From Leishmania donovani (taxonomy: Eukaryota > Euglenozoa > Kinetoplastea > Trypanosomatida > Trypanosomatidae), in NCBI RefSeq assembly GCF_000227135.1, contig NC_018255.1:901437-965436 (forward strand): a stretch of DNA of 64,000 bases, written 5' to 3'. The position numbers were made by a program, and so were the translations under genes. Each line of letters begins with the position of its first letter. The first letter of the stretch is position 1. Below, piece after piece: positions 30,226 to 41,056 of this stretch. Under the pieces are notes generated by a model. That model was not told the DNA's origin and did not search any database. It worked only from the letters and a program-made list of their open reading frames with translations.

Positions 30226-32568
30226 TTCTGAGGGCTTGCGCGTGCACCTTTCATGTCGCTCTTCTGCTCTCATCCCTCCTCGCCTCCCTGCGCAAGCCTT
30301 TACGACTTGCTGCACCACACTCCTCTTTCTCTTTATCTTCTCGGGCCTCTCGGCAGCGAGGAGCAGCGCTATGCGAGCTCAGGAGGCCGGCGTGTTGTTT
30401 GCGGTGGTGACGCGGAAAAAGGGGGTGGGACAGAAGCAAACAGGGGGCACTGCTGCTTCATGGCAACACAAACGCTGCTGCAAGGCAGAGGCGTGGGGAG
30501 GATGCGCACCATGGCGGGGGTCATTGAGCACAGGCTATGCAGAAGCCGCAACACCTGAAGGCATACCGAACCAACCGCATTCCCGTTTTGCTCCCCCTCT
30601 TTTCCTCCTCTTTCCTTGGTTGCAGTGGTCATGGCTGTGACTGCGCGTGGACAACCGATGTCGGTGGTGCTTGGGCGTTGTGATTTGTAGAACAAAAAAA
30701 AACACACAGCGTTATGACGACACGAACACGATGGCACGGTATGTGTGTGTGTGTGGGTAAGGATGCACAGCGGACGCAGGAGTGACGCCGCACGAAGCGG
30801 TCGAGTCGATCGCTCGGGCCCGCTGCCAGTGAGTGGGGGGAAAGAAAACGAAAAAGCACAGAGAGGGGGCGCAAGCACGGGCTGCATGTATTGTGCTCTG
30901 GTTTCGCGAATCGTTCCAGCCCCACAAGAGCGCATGAAACCGGCAACCGGCCCCCCTCCTCCTCCTCGCTGTGCACAGCGTGTGGCGTGGTGAGTGGGGG
31001 AGAGAGCATGACATTATCTCTGCTATTGCTTGAGTAACGTGCAAGTGCGTCTTCTCTCTTGGCTATGCAGTGATTCCTGCTCCTCTGCCCTCGCAGAACT
31101 ACTGCAGCAACCCTCGCTGAATGTGAACTGTGCGCGCCATCTCACACCTACCACCAACAGGCTTCTCCCCTGCCGCCCTCCCCACCCCGTCCATCAAAAA
31201 TAAGGAGAAAAAACCTTTCGAACAACGTCGCACGAGCCACCACCGCTACCGACATCATGCCGAGCGCCGGTGGCGGTCTCCCTTCTCTCAGCGCCTCTCC
31301 GCTTTCCTACCCTCGCTGCCCTCACCCTTTTTTTTTTTCAAAATCGCTCATACCATTTTCACGGCGACATGTGCGCCGCTGCACAGTCGTGCTCGACATC
31401 AGCTCTCACAAACAGATACACACACAAACACAATCACGTACATAAAACAACCCCCCCCCCCAACGCAGTCGTTTCCCCACGATAGCCGTTTTTTTGACGA
31501 CTCTCATCTTCAACGTCGTTTTCCTCTCCCTTCCCTCCTTCCCCCTCTCCCTTTTTCGTTTACTTCATTCTTTCACCACCGCTTCCACCGCTGGCGCTGC
31601 GTCCGTGTGTCCGTGTGTCTTGAACAAAAACTGCATCTTTCTCTTTAAAAACGCCATCGTCATTACCGAAGGCGCCACCACCGAATTGCACACCGAGGTC
31701 TTTTCGACGCAACTCGCGAGTCCGTGCGGGCTAATGTGTGTCTGAACGGTACACTGTACACCCACACCCGACCACACAACCAGGCACAGATACACAGGGG
31801 TATATAAAAAAGTATGTGATGTTGCTTGTGCGTGCGCGTGCCTGGTGACTGTCTTGGCTCCACAATCGGCTTTTGCTTCTTTAGTCCCTCCCTCTCATTC
31901 CCCGTGTAGCGCCGCGTGTGTGTGTGTGAGCGCGGTGCGGGCGCGCTGATGCGAGGGCCCTTGGTATATTTGCTTGCGGTTTTCCTTTTTGTGTGCTTCT
32001 CTCTTCCTCTTTCACATCTGTACCGGCCGACTTTGTGTGCGTCTGTGCGCGTGCCGCTCTCGTTCTCTCTTGTTATTGATTTGATCTCCGTGGTGCTTAC
32101 TCTGGCCACCGTTCTATCCCTCTCTCCCTTCCTCATTTTCACGCTCTCTCTTGCTCTCTTCATCGTAGCATTTCTCGGCGTTGCGTCGTCTCTCCCCTGC
32201 TTCTCGTTCTCACTACCATCGACTGGGTGTCTTGTGTACACTCGGCCAAACCACACAGGGGGAGGAGGCCAAACTCACTGCTATCGCGTTTTGCATAATA
32301 CATCTATCTTTATATGCATCAAGCCCCTTTTTTTTTTCTTGTTCGGTGCGCCTTCTCCTCCTCCCGATATTTCACTAGCGCCTGACCGCGCGTGTGACAG
32401 AGAGCTTTAAGCGCACCGCTTCTTTCCCTCGTTCTCGTTCCTCCAGCCAACCTGTACGCCATCCTCTCACCAGCCTTCCGTGCTTCACGATCTGTGTCTT
32501 CCTGTCTGCCTCCGGGTTTCTGGCGAGCTGGACTTTCCCTTCGGAAAGGTGGCGCAGCTGGCGATAAC
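30226..32568 (+). other. Intergenic region (2.3 kb)
   Basis: No gene is supported. There are poly-A (30690-30703), poly-T (31329-31340) and poly-C (31450-31460) runs and pyrimidine-rich DNA at 31490-31570, 31980-32240 and 32328-32378. Open frames are low complexity. It likely holds a long 3' UTR and the 5' region of the SHMT gene. Confidence 0.55.
32328..32378 (+). promoter_or_regulatory. Candidate trans-splice acceptor for SHMT
   Basis: A T-rich then CT-rich tract (TTTTTTTTTCTTG, then CCTTCTCCTCCTCCCG) ends with TTTCACTAG, AG at 32377-32378. It would give a 5' UTR of about 190 bases before the ATG at 32569. This is inferred from the general signal only. Confidence 0.4.
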
Positions 32569-34011
32569 ATGATTGGCGGTGCTTCCATGATCCTGCGGGC
32601 GGCCCCCGCCTCCACGCACTGTCGCCGAAGCTCGTCTCTGCCCGGCAACGCGTCTCTCAGAGACCATGATCCTGAGGTGCACCAGCTTATTCACAGAGAG
32701 ATGCGCCGGCAGATAGAAGGGCTAGAGCTGATTGCGTCGGAGAACTTTACCTCCCGCGCGGTGCTTGACTGCCTCGGGTCCGTCCTCACGAACAAGTACG
32801 CAGAGGGTCTGCCTGGGAACCGCTACTACGGCGGCACGGAGGTCGTCGACGAGCTCGAGAAACTATGCGTGCGGCGCGCACTCGCAGCATTCTGCTTGGA
32901 TGCGGCCGTATGGGGCGTCAGCGTGCAGCCGTACAGCGGCTCACCTGCCAACCTGGCCGTCTACACCGCCCTGTTGCGCCCGCATGACCGCATGATGGGT
33001 CTCTCACTGCAGGCGGGCGGCCACCTCACACACGGCTTCTACACCGCAACGAAGCGTCTCTCGGCCTCCTCGATCTTCTTCGAGAGCCTCCCGTACTCCA
33101 TCACGCCGAAGGGCCTCGTCGACTACGATCAGCTAGCGTACCTGGCGGATATCTACAAGCCACGGCTTATCATTGCCGGCGGCTCCGCCTACCCGCGCGA
33201 CTGGGACTACAAGCGCTACCGCCAAATCTGCGACAGCGTTGGTGCCTACTTCATGGTGGACATGTCCCACTTTTCTGGCCTGGTTGCCGCCCGGGAGCAC
33301 AACGACCCGTTTGAGTACGCCGATGTAGTGACCACCACCACCCACAAGACGCTGCGCGGGCCTCGGTCTGGCATGATCTTCTTCAAGAAGTCGATAAAGC
33401 AGGGCAAGGAGAACGTGCACCTGGAGGATTCTATCAGCAGCGCCGTCTTCCCCGCGCTGCAGGGTGGCCCACACCTACACCAGATCGCCGGCATCGCCAC
33501 GCAGCTGAAGGAGGTGGCATCGCCGGAGTGGCGCACCTACATAAAGCAGGTGAAGGCGAACGCCAAGGCCCTGGCCGCCACCCTCACGGAGGGTGGGGAG
33601 ACGCTCGTCAGCGACGGCACCGACAACCACCTTCTTCTGTGGAACCTCCGCCCGCACGGCCTCACAGGCTCCAAGTTGGAGAAGCTGCTCGACATGGTCA
33701 ACATCACGGTGAACAAGAACACCATCTTTGGCGACAAAAGCGCTCAGGCGCCGTACGGCATACGTCTTGGCACGCCAGCACTCACCACCCGCGCCCTCCA
33801 GGAGGAGGACTTCAGGCGGGTCGGCCAGTTCCTCATTCGCTCGGTTCAACTCTCCAAGGAGGTGCAGAAGTCCGCCGGCTCTACGAAGCTCGCCGACTTC
33901 GTGAAGGCCGCCGAGACCTCGAAGGCGTTGCAGGAGATGGCCGAGGAGGTGAAGGCGTATGCGCGTCAGTTCCCGTACCCCGGCCTGGAGAGCGCCTATC
34001 CCATTCAGTAG
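32569..34011 (+). CDS. SHMT: Serine hydroxymethyltransferase, probably mitochondrial
   Basis: PLP enzyme converting serine and tetrahydrofolate to glycine and methylene-tetrahydrofolate. The 480-residue translation shows the family core: GLELIASENFTSRAVLD, NKYAEGLPGNRYYGG, VDMSHFSGLVAA, and TTTTHKTLRGPRSG with the Schiff-base lysine at K260. The C-terminal domain follows normally to the end. The first ATG (32569) gives an extension of about 38 residues rich in Arg, Ser and Ala (MIGGASMILRAAP, HCRRSSSLPG) before the conserved domain, which looks like a mitochondrial targeting peptide. Leishmania species are known to have a cytosolic and a mitochondrial SHMT; the leader points to the mitochondrial one. 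A second ATG six codons in (32587) is an alternative start. Confidence 0.95.
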   Translation: MIGGASMILRAAPASTHCRRSSSLPGNASLRDHDPEVHQLIHREMRRQIEGLELIASENFTSRAVLDCLGSVLTNKYAEGLPGNRYYGGTEVVDELEKLCVRRALAAFCLDAAVWGVSVQPYSGSPANLAVYTALLRPHDRMMGLSLQAGGHLTHGFYTATKRLSASSIFFESLPYSITPKGLVDYDQLAYLADIYKPRLIIAGGSAYPRDWDYKRYRQICDSVGAYFMVDMSHFSGLVAAREHNDPFEYADVVTTTTHKTLRGPRSGMIFFKKSIKQGKENVHLEDSISSAVFPALQGGPHLHQIAGIATQLKEVASPEWRTYIKQVKANAKALAATLTEGGETLVSDGTDNHLLLWNLRPHGLTGSKLEKLLDMVNITVNKNTIFGDKSAQAPYGIRLGTPALTTRALQEEDFRRVGQFLIRSVQLSKEVQKSAGSTKLADFVKAAETSKALQEMAEEVKAYARQFPYPGLESAYPIQ

Positions 34012-35851
34012 CGCGCCTCGAGCACGGAGGCGGCGTTCGAGCTGCGAGAGGGAAGGACGATGCACGAAGAGACTCCAGTAAGAAGGCTTGATGGCAGGTG
34101 TGCGCGTGTGGGGGAGGCGCTGCATGCGTGTGCCGCGCGACAGAGGCTTTGTGTGACTGTGCGTCTCTTCTCTGTGTGGCGGGAAGCGCGGCCAGTAGGG
34201 CCAAGGCTCGCCCTCGAGCCGAGCTACGGTGTACAGTTCAGCTACAGGGAGTCGAACGCCCAACGGCCGACAGAGACGGCAGTGCAAGGAAAGCGAAGGG
34301 GAGGAGGAGTAGGAAGGGGTGTACGCGCGTGCGGATGGCGTTTCGAGCGAGAGTGTTGCGTTCCCCTCCCCACCCCTCTTTTCCCACCAGCACGCCTTTC
34401 TAGGACGTCCCGCACTGCTTCTTCCGAATACTTCTCCTGCTTCGAGGCGCCCGTGTGCGTCCGTTGTACGTGCACGGGGCCGCACCTGGGCGCTGCGGGC
34501 GAGGGGAAGGGGCTGGGACGTAAAGCACGAGGGTGCCTGCTGATGCGCCGGCGCTCACCCCCCACCCGTCCTGTCTGCCCCTCCCTCTCTCATCCGCTCG
34601 ACCGAGCACGGCAGCGCTGGCGCCGCTTTGCTCTTTGCGCCCCGCCGTCCGGTGCTGCCAGCCCCACCACTTATCGCATTCATCGCTTTCGTGTGTTTCA
34701 CCTCTCCTCCTCCCCCCTCGTCCTGCAGGCAACGGCACACACACACACACACACAGACCCACGGTCATGCCTGCAGACATGGACAGGCGTATGGTCTCTC
34801 GTGCTGTGGGCTTGCGTATGTGTAGTCGTCTGCGTGTGTGGTCTACAGTCGCGTGTGCCGCTGCGTCCTGCCTCGAGTGCGTGTGGACCAGAACATGGAC
34901 ACAACGGGGGAGGCAGCTGTTTGTCGGAGGACGAGCGACTCTGTGCTTCTCATAAGAGCCGGGCCCCTATCGACGCCCGCAAATACTCACGGACTCTGCG
35001 CTGTCCCTTTTTTTCTTGTCTTTCGGTTTCGTTTTTCCTTTTGCTTTTGAGCACTGCCGCATGACGGGTGTACGCGTGCGCTCACGTGTGCCGGGGGCGT
35101 GTGTGCCTCTTGCCGGGCTACTCGCACTGCATCGAGGCGGTCGTGCCGATTGGACGCCGTGCCATGTACGCTCCTGCACTTTGCCGACCACACTCTCTTC
35201 ACCCGTGTGCGTGTGTGCGCGCTAAAAGAAGGGCAAATGAGTAAACAAACCGCCATCGTGCCATGCGCGATGATCGCGTAGGACGGGAGTGGTGGTGTCG
35301 GCGCGGTCCAGCAGGCACGCACACAGAGGGTGTCAAGCAAAAAAAAGAAGCGATCAGTAGCTTCCATCAGAGACCCCCTCCCTCCTCCTCTGCCCACACC
35401 CCTCCCATCACCACACGGACACGCAGAATTGCAAGTGAGAGTCTTCGAGCCACAAAGCAACCCAGTGCAACAGTTTCGGTGTGCGTGTTCGTGTTTGCAT
35501 CGGTGCGTGAGTAGAAACTCAAGCTTATGCACGCCCACACATCTCTCCCTCCCTCGCCTCTCTGTCTGTATGATCGCGTTTTTGTTCCCGCTTTCGCACT
35601 TCATCGAGAAGAAACGCGGCAGCAGCAACGAAACGGTAAAGGGAAGAAGAGAGGCACACACGGATACCAAACCGTCGGCGTAACGCGGGCGGGACGCACA
35701 CACTCCCCCCACACACACACTCACCTTCCCTCACTACTTTTTGTTCTCTTGTGTCTGTGTGTGCCTGTCTGTGGGTTGGCGCTGCTGTTTATTTTGCGAC
35801 GTCGGTGGGCACTCCCGTCTTCTTCACACGGTCCCTCCCCCCTTCTTCGAG
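34012..35851 (+). other. Intergenic region (1.8 kb)
   Basis: No gene is supported. A frame open from 34060 to 35064 lacks any family resemblance and dissolves into Cys/Val repeats from TG runs. A CA run lies at about 34736-34753. Pyrimidine-rich DNA just upstream of 35852 (about 35715-35850) is the likely splicing region of the next gene. Confidence 0.5.
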
Positions 35852-38800
35852 ATGCGCATCTTCTCATCGAGGCAGAAGGTCTACACGACCGGCACGGCCC
35901 CAGTCAACACCTCGGAGGATGTCGGGGTGGAAGGAAAGCGGTATCCAACCCACACGCTGGGTCGCTTCATCGTCCAATACCCCGCCCCAATGCTGCTGAC
36001 CCTCGTCCTACCTTTTGTTTTCTTTGTGATTGGTGGTGCGAAACTTCAGTCGGGGCTCTCCTACTCGCTGGACGACTACCAGATCCGCTCCACCATCGGC
36101 GTGCGGCGCGACGCGTTGAGGGTGAACGGCGTGCTGAATGACTGGGCTTTCTCTCTCTCTGGTGCATACTGGCTGTCGGACAGCGTCGACTTATCTCACC
36201 CACGGACGTATGTGCAGGACACGCTGGAGTTGCGCGCCGTTATCAACCTTCAAGACCTCATGGAGTACGCAAAGAAGGTGGGCTGGTCCCCCGAAACGCG
36301 TGATGCATACGCCAATCTGCTGAACCCGGACCTCTTTAAAATCTACCGCGCAGCGGAGGAGCACGTCACGGAGCTGGACGGTTACGAGGGCGTGTGCTTC
36401 ACGAACGATCTGCGCAATGGACAAATCAACAGCATCTATCCCACGTGCACGCCTGTATCCAGCGTGACGCAGTATATCTATCCATCTTGGAACGGGCTGG
36501 AGTGGTTCATGAACGGCAGCGGGACTGTATTCCAGCTAGACTACATGCAGCGCCTCTTTGCGAACCCGAGCTACGGATGGTTCTTCGACAACAACTTCTC
36601 GACGCTGAACCAGAGGGCGCTGCAGCTGCGCTCGCAGTATACGTTTGCGTCGTCGTGGTCAGAGTCGAAGGCTTCGTACCGGAATCGCATGAAGAGGTTC
36701 CTGCCTCGTGCGATGAACTTCGTTAACAGCGGACAGGCTGCCTCGCTGCCGTTTGTGGAGTTCTACCTCGGCGGTGGGTCGTCGCAGGACATCTTGATGG
36801 AGATCGCTGGGGAGCGGGAGGGGTACAAGGTGGGCGTTGCTGCGGTGATCTGCTTCTTGCTGAGCTGGTGGCACTGCCGGACGTTCATTGTCGGGGTGTA
36901 CACGGCTGCAGAGGCTGTGTTTGCGTACATGGCTGCCGTTGGTCTGTACGCGCTCATCTACCGGACGCTGCCGCTGGCGACGTACTCCGCGATTATCTGG
37001 GTGATGACATTCTGCATGCACGGGACATTGAGCTTCTACGACATGTTTGTGTTCAGCGGGGTAATGGCGACGAAGGGACGACAGAACAACCTAAGCGTGG
37101 TGCAGCGGCTGTGCTTCACGATGCGGCGCATCTCCGTTGGCGTGTGGATTGCAGACGCGCTTGCGATAATCATCTTCGCGGTCAACACGACCTCGCTGTT
37201 CCGCTCTGTGGAGCAGTTCAGCGTGTTCATGATAATCGCGCTGCTGTGGAACATGTACTGCATCGCGCTGCCCACCCCTGCGCTGATTGTGGTGCACCAT
37301 TTGTACTTCTCGAACAAGCGGCGCAACCTGCAAAAGCAGAGCGACGTGCTGAACGATGCGCTGCTCGGGTGCCGGCGGTCTGGACACCTGGTGCGTGTGC
37401 TGGAAGCTGTGCAGGACAACATAGCCGACGGCGAGCGTGCGTACCGGATGGAGGAGGACCTGGCCCACCAGCGCATCGGCGAGGACTTCGGGATCCACAG
37501 GAAGAGATACGGTGGCCCGCTGGACTTTGTGCGACAACAGGTGCGTGAGGGGCTCGACAAGGTTCGCGCTGCGCGGCGCGACGTCGTTGGAGCTCTACAC
37601 AAGGCGCAGAAGGCAAAGGACCGCGTTGTGAAGGGCACCGACACGCGCGACGGCATGGGGTTGCCTTCCTTCTCGTTGCAGGATTTCCTGCAGATCGGCG
37701 ACGCGAACCCGCTTGCGGAGGAGACTGGTGTGGGCCCCGACAGGCTGCCGCTGTACTACAACCCGCGCATGGTGCTTCCATCGGACCTGGTCCATATCCC
37801 TGCGGTGTACGTAGAGCGCAGCGAGGACTGCTGGAGTGGCATGTGCGATGCCCTGGGGATACACGCACGTACGAGTCACGGAGAGGTTATCCCGCCGCGC
37901 GCGTACAGCCTGAGGAATCAAGGCACCAGCTCTGCTGAGGCGAGTGCGTTTGCCGATTGGTGGCGCGAGCTGGGCACGCGTCTTGGCGTGGAGACGGCCT
38001 CGAACAACCGCAGCGTTGAGCTAGTGTCGCTTGCGGTCCGAAATGCGGTGCGCGCACAGGACCCGACAATGGTAGTGGACCCGTGCGCAAGGGCCCGTCG
38101 CGGCACGAAGAAAGGCGGCGCTGCTGCTGCTGCTGGTGGTGGGGCTTCGCCGCGCGCGACTGGCGGCCCATCTGGAATGGGCCTTGGGAAGCTGCGCTAC
38201 CGCTTGGCGCACCGCGCGGATTTGCCCCGTGTGGAGTGCTGCGGGCTGTTTGGCCGTGTTGCGGACGAGACGGCTGAGCAGCGGATGCGGAGGCTGATGG
38301 CACGCAAAGTGAAGCGCGATGGCTACTCGCTGTTCGAGCTCTTCGTACTGCAGTACTACCTGCCGGCGATCCACTATGTGCGGTATGCGCTGCTCGCGCT
38401 GCTGCTGGTGCTATTCATTGTGGTGTGCATGCTGGGCTGCCGCATTACTGTGGCCGGACTGCCCAACACGCTGTTGGTGGATCAAGGCAGCATCGCAGAC
38501 ACGTTTGCAGCGATGGACGACACCTTTGGCCAGCGCGGCAGCTGCACGTTCTGTGGCCCGTACTACCGATCGCCGCAAGACTACCGTCAGGCAACAATCA
38601 CAGACATCGCGGCATGCTCGGCGGATTATGGTGAGCAGATGAATCTGTACGCGGATAGCTGCGGCGTGTGCAACGGAACGGACGCGTGCGTGGACTGCGG
38701 TGGCACTGCGCACGGCGCAGCGGCACTAAATGACTGCGGCGGGTGTGCTGTTGCTGGATCGTCTGCTGTGGCGCCGTGCACATGCCCTTTAACGCGCGAC

Positions 38801-41056
38801 TGCCAGTACTGCGAGTGGGCTCTGGGCAAGGGCAACGCCGGTGGGGGGTCGTGCAGCGTGACGTGCGATGCTAGCACGTGCGGGAGGAACGGCGAGTGCG
38901 ACCAGTACACAGGGACGTGCGTCTGCGATGCGGGCTTCACGGGAGCCGCGTGCAACGAATGCGAGTCATGGCTGCTGCCTGCTGCATCGAATCCGGGGTG
39001 CGCACTGGAGTGCAACGCGGCGATGAACTCTGCGGCGTGCGACTGCGACGCGAGCAGTGGGCGATGCCGGTCGTGCCCAGCGGGGACGCGCGGGTACGAC
39101 TGCTCGCAGCCATCGGTGGACTGCAGTAGTCACGGAACGTTCAACCCTGCGACGGCGACGTGTACGTGCTCGAGCGGGTGGACGGGGGCGTTCTGTAACG
39201 TGTCGAGCGTTTGCAACGGACGCGGCGTGCTGCTGTCTGCTATGGACTCACCGACCGGGTCCGAAATGTGCGGCTGCTTGGGGCACTGGCGCGGCGGGAC
39301 GTGCCAGCTGTGCGACTGTACCAACGGCGGAATGTGCAACGCCGTGACGGGGAAGTGCGAGTGCGTGGGTGCCTTTACGGGGCCGCGGTGCGAGACGTGC
39401 GCGGCGAACTGTACGTTGCGCGGCACGTGCCCTGACGTGTCGACGCCGGACTACGCGCTGTGGAATATGCGGGCATGCATTCCCAATGCGTGCAGTGAGG
39501 CTGACGTACAGTCGGAGACGATGTGCCCCGCCTGCTCACCGACACAGATGGTACCCGTTGGCGTGTGCAAGGCGGCGTCTAAGGAGTCGTGCATGGCCAT
39601 GCCGGATTGCTGGTGGTATATGGATGGCAACGTCGTGCCTTACTGCGGCATGGCGCGGCAAGTGAGCGACTTCACGGCGCTCAGCTGTACTTGCCGGTAC
39701 CCGAAGGTCTGGTCTGGCCCAACGTGTGGGTCTTGCCCTGCACCGGCTGGCGCGACATGCCTGGACGACGGGACAGTGTTGGGCTGCAACAGGTTGGCGT
39801 ACACATCGCTGAGTTCCGTCGTGAGCATCGATAGCTGCGGCGTGTGCGGCGGTGATGGCTTGTGCCGGGGCTGCGATGGCGTTCCTGGCAGCGGCGCGAC
39901 ATACGACGCGTGCGGCGTGTGCGGCGGCAACAACACATGCAGTGGCACGACGGCGGTGATGCCGATGTACGTGGAATATCTGTTTGACCTCACGAAGGTG
40001 CCTCGGACCCTCAACAATGCGGCGTGGTGCAAGGTAGTGGCTTCCATTGCTGCCAACATTCGGCGGTCGGACAGCACTGGATCGCAGATGCGGACGGTGC
40101 TGGAGGACTACCTCGCTGATGACGCGAGCTATGAGCTGACATCTCTCCAAGACTTCTACAACTACGCCAAGGAGAACGGCCGGCTGAGCGAGGCGGTCTT
40201 CACGCTCAGCTACAACGGCGAGCCACTGATGCTGCAGCAGATACTCTACCGCGTAGAGAGCACACTCGCCACCAGCCAGAGCTCACCTTCGCGGGTGGTG
40301 GCGGCGTACTACTGGATATCTCGGGACATCATCGCCCCCTTCCGGTCACTTGCTCAAGCAAGTGGTATCACCGTGTACTACACGTCGACCCTGTTCCAGC
40401 CGGCAGTGGCGAGGGTTGGCGCGCTGCAAAGCCTGTGGTTCGCGGTCGGCATCGGTCTGGCGGTGACGTTCGTGCTCCTGCTCACGTACTACGTGAGCCT
40501 GACGACGGCGGTGGCGGCGACGATAGTGGCTGCCATTGTGTGCTTCGGGTCGCTGACGGTGTGCGCGGTCTTCGACTGGGAGATGGACGCTGTGCTTCAG
40601 GTGTGCATCAGCTGCACTGTACCGATAAGCGTGGAGTACGTGGTGCACTTCTGCAGCGGGTACTTCGACTACCTGCAGACGACGACGTCACACCTTTTTG
40701 CGCGCGACGTGACGCGGCGGACTGCTGTGCAGGGTGCGTTGCTGCGGTCTGCACCTGCTGTGTGCACGTCTGCCGTCTGCGTGATCGTTGTGTCGGCCAT
40801 GTTCGGCGTGTCGAGCCTGGTGCCATTACGGCGCGCGGGCCAGGTGAGCATCACACTGCACCTGCTGCTGCTTCTTGCCGGTGTGCTCTTCACTGGCGCT
40901 GTTGCCGCGCTGGGGCCGATGAACTTGTACCAGCACTGGACGCTCTCCGCCGCGATCTGCATTGTCTGTGCTGCGCTTGCCGCGCTTGCGGTGCTGATCA
41001 TGTACGGCGTGCATGGAGTGCTCGGGCCGCACGGCAACATGATTCTGACGCGCTGA
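35852..41056 (+). CDS. Patched/NPC1-like RND membrane protein with Cys-rich ectodomain
   Basis: A 1734-residue polytopic protein. The first ATG giving a sensible N-terminus is 35852 (MRIFSSRQ). TM1 is at about 46-63, followed by an ectodomain to about 320. A five-helix bundle (about 327-343, 345-370, 378-404, 428-446, 456-485) sits where patched-family proteins have the sterol-sensing domain. A cytosolic loop (about 487-830) includes a Gly/Ala-rich piece. TM7 is about 845-863. A cysteine-rich ectodomain (about 895-1366) has EGF-like units and CGVCNG/CGVCGG motifs. TM8-12 and one extra C-terminal helix span about 1527-1722. TM10 carries ISVEYVVHF (E1595, H1599), matching the ISVEF-x2-H signature of NPC1/Patched/Dispatched. 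The topology and that signature support an RND-type transporter or lipid/sterol handler at a membrane. The substrate is unknown. Confidence 0.85.
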   Translation: MRIFSSRQKVYTTGTAPVNTSEDVGVEGKRYPTHTLGRFIVQYPAPMLLTLVLPFVFFVIGGAKLQSGLSYSLDDYQIRSTIGVRRDALRVNGVLNDWAFSLSGAYWLSDSVDLSHPRTYVQDTLELRAVINLQDLMEYAKKVGWSPETRDAYANLLNPDLFKIYRAAEEHVTELDGYEGVCFTNDLRNGQINSIYPTCTPVSSVTQYIYPSWNGLEWFMNGSGTVFQLDYMQRLFANPSYGWFFDNNFSTLNQRALQLRSQYTFASSWSESKASYRNRMKRFLPRAMNFVNSGQAASLPFVEFYLGGGSSQDILMEIAGEREGYKVGVAAVICFLLSWWHCRTFIVGVYTAAEAVFAYMAAVGLYALIYRTLPLATYSAIIWVMTFCMHGTLSFYDMFVFSGVMATKGRQNNLSVVQRLCFTMRRISVGVWIADALAIIIFAVNTTSLFRSVEQFSVFMIIALLWNMYCIALPTPALIVVHHLYFSNKRRNLQKQSDVLNDALLGCRRSGHLVRVLEAVQDNIADGERAYRMEEDLAHQRIGEDFGIHRKRYGGPLDFVRQQVREGLDKVRAARRDVVGALHKAQKAKDRVVKGTDTRDGMGLPSFSLQDFLQIGDANPLAEETGVGPDRLPLYYNPRMVLPSDLVHIPAVYVERSEDCWSGMCDALGIHARTSHGEVIPPRAYSLRNQGTSSAEASAFADWWRELGTRLGVETASNNRSVELVSLAVRNAVRAQDPTMVVDPCARARRGTKKGGAAAAAGGGASPRATGGPSGMGLGKLRYRLAHRADLPRVECCGLFGRVADETAEQRMRRLMARKVKRDGYSLFELFVLQYYLPAIHYVRYALLALLLVLFIVVCMLGCRITVAGLPNTLLVDQGSIADTFAAMDDTFGQRGSCTFCGPYYRSPQDYRQATITDIAACSADYGEQMNLYADSCGVCNGTDACVDCGGTAHGAAALNDCGGCAVAGSSAVAPCTCPLTRDCQYCEWALGKGNAGGGSCSVTCDASTCGRNGECDQYTGTCVCDAGFTGAACNECESWLLPAASNPGCALECNAAMNSAACDCDASSGRCRSCPAGTRGYDCSQPSVDCSSHGTFNPATATCTCSSGWTGAFCNVSSVCNGRGVLLSAMDSPTGSEMCGCLGHWRGGTCQLCDCTNGGMCNAVTGKCECVGAFTGPRCETCAANCTLRGTCPDVSTPDYALWNMRACIPNACSEADVQSETMCPACSPTQMVPVGVCKAASKESCMAMPDCWWYMDGNVVPYCGMARQVSDFTALSCTCRYPKVWSGPTCGSCPAPAGATCLDDGTVLGCNRLAYTSLSSVVSIDSCGVCGGDGLCRGCDGVPGSGATYDACGVCGGNNTCSGTTAVMPMYVEYLFDLTKVPRTLNNAAWCKVVASIAANIRRSDSTGSQMRTVLEDYLADDASYELTSLQDFYNYAKENGRLSEAVFTLSYNGEPLMLQQILYRVESTLATSQSSPSRVVAAYYWISRDIIAPFRSLAQASGITVYYTSTLFQPAVARVGALQSLWFAVGIGLAVTFVLLLTYYVSLTTAVAATIVAAIVCFGSLTVCAVFDWEMDAVLQVCISCTVPISVEYVVHFCSGYFDYLQTTTSHLFARDVTRRTAVQGALLRSAPAVCTSAVCVIVVSAMFGVSSLVPLRRAGQVSITLHLLLLLAGVLFTGAVAALGPMNLYQHWTLSAAICIVCAALAALAVLIMYGVHGVLGPHGNMILTR

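Noticed and set aside
34240..34262. Second B-box-like sequence on the minus strand (GCGTTCGACTCCC)
   Set aside because: No A-box or cloverleaf can be drawn from the neighbouring 80 bases.
34060..35064. 334-codon + strand open frame downstream of SHMT
   Set aside because: No family resemblance; the second half is Cys/Val repeats from TG runs. Most likely SHMT 3' UTR.
35852..41056. True NPC1 orthologue
   Set aside because: No NPC1 N-terminal sterol-binding domain is seen, and the second ectodomain is EGF-like. Only family-level placement is justified.
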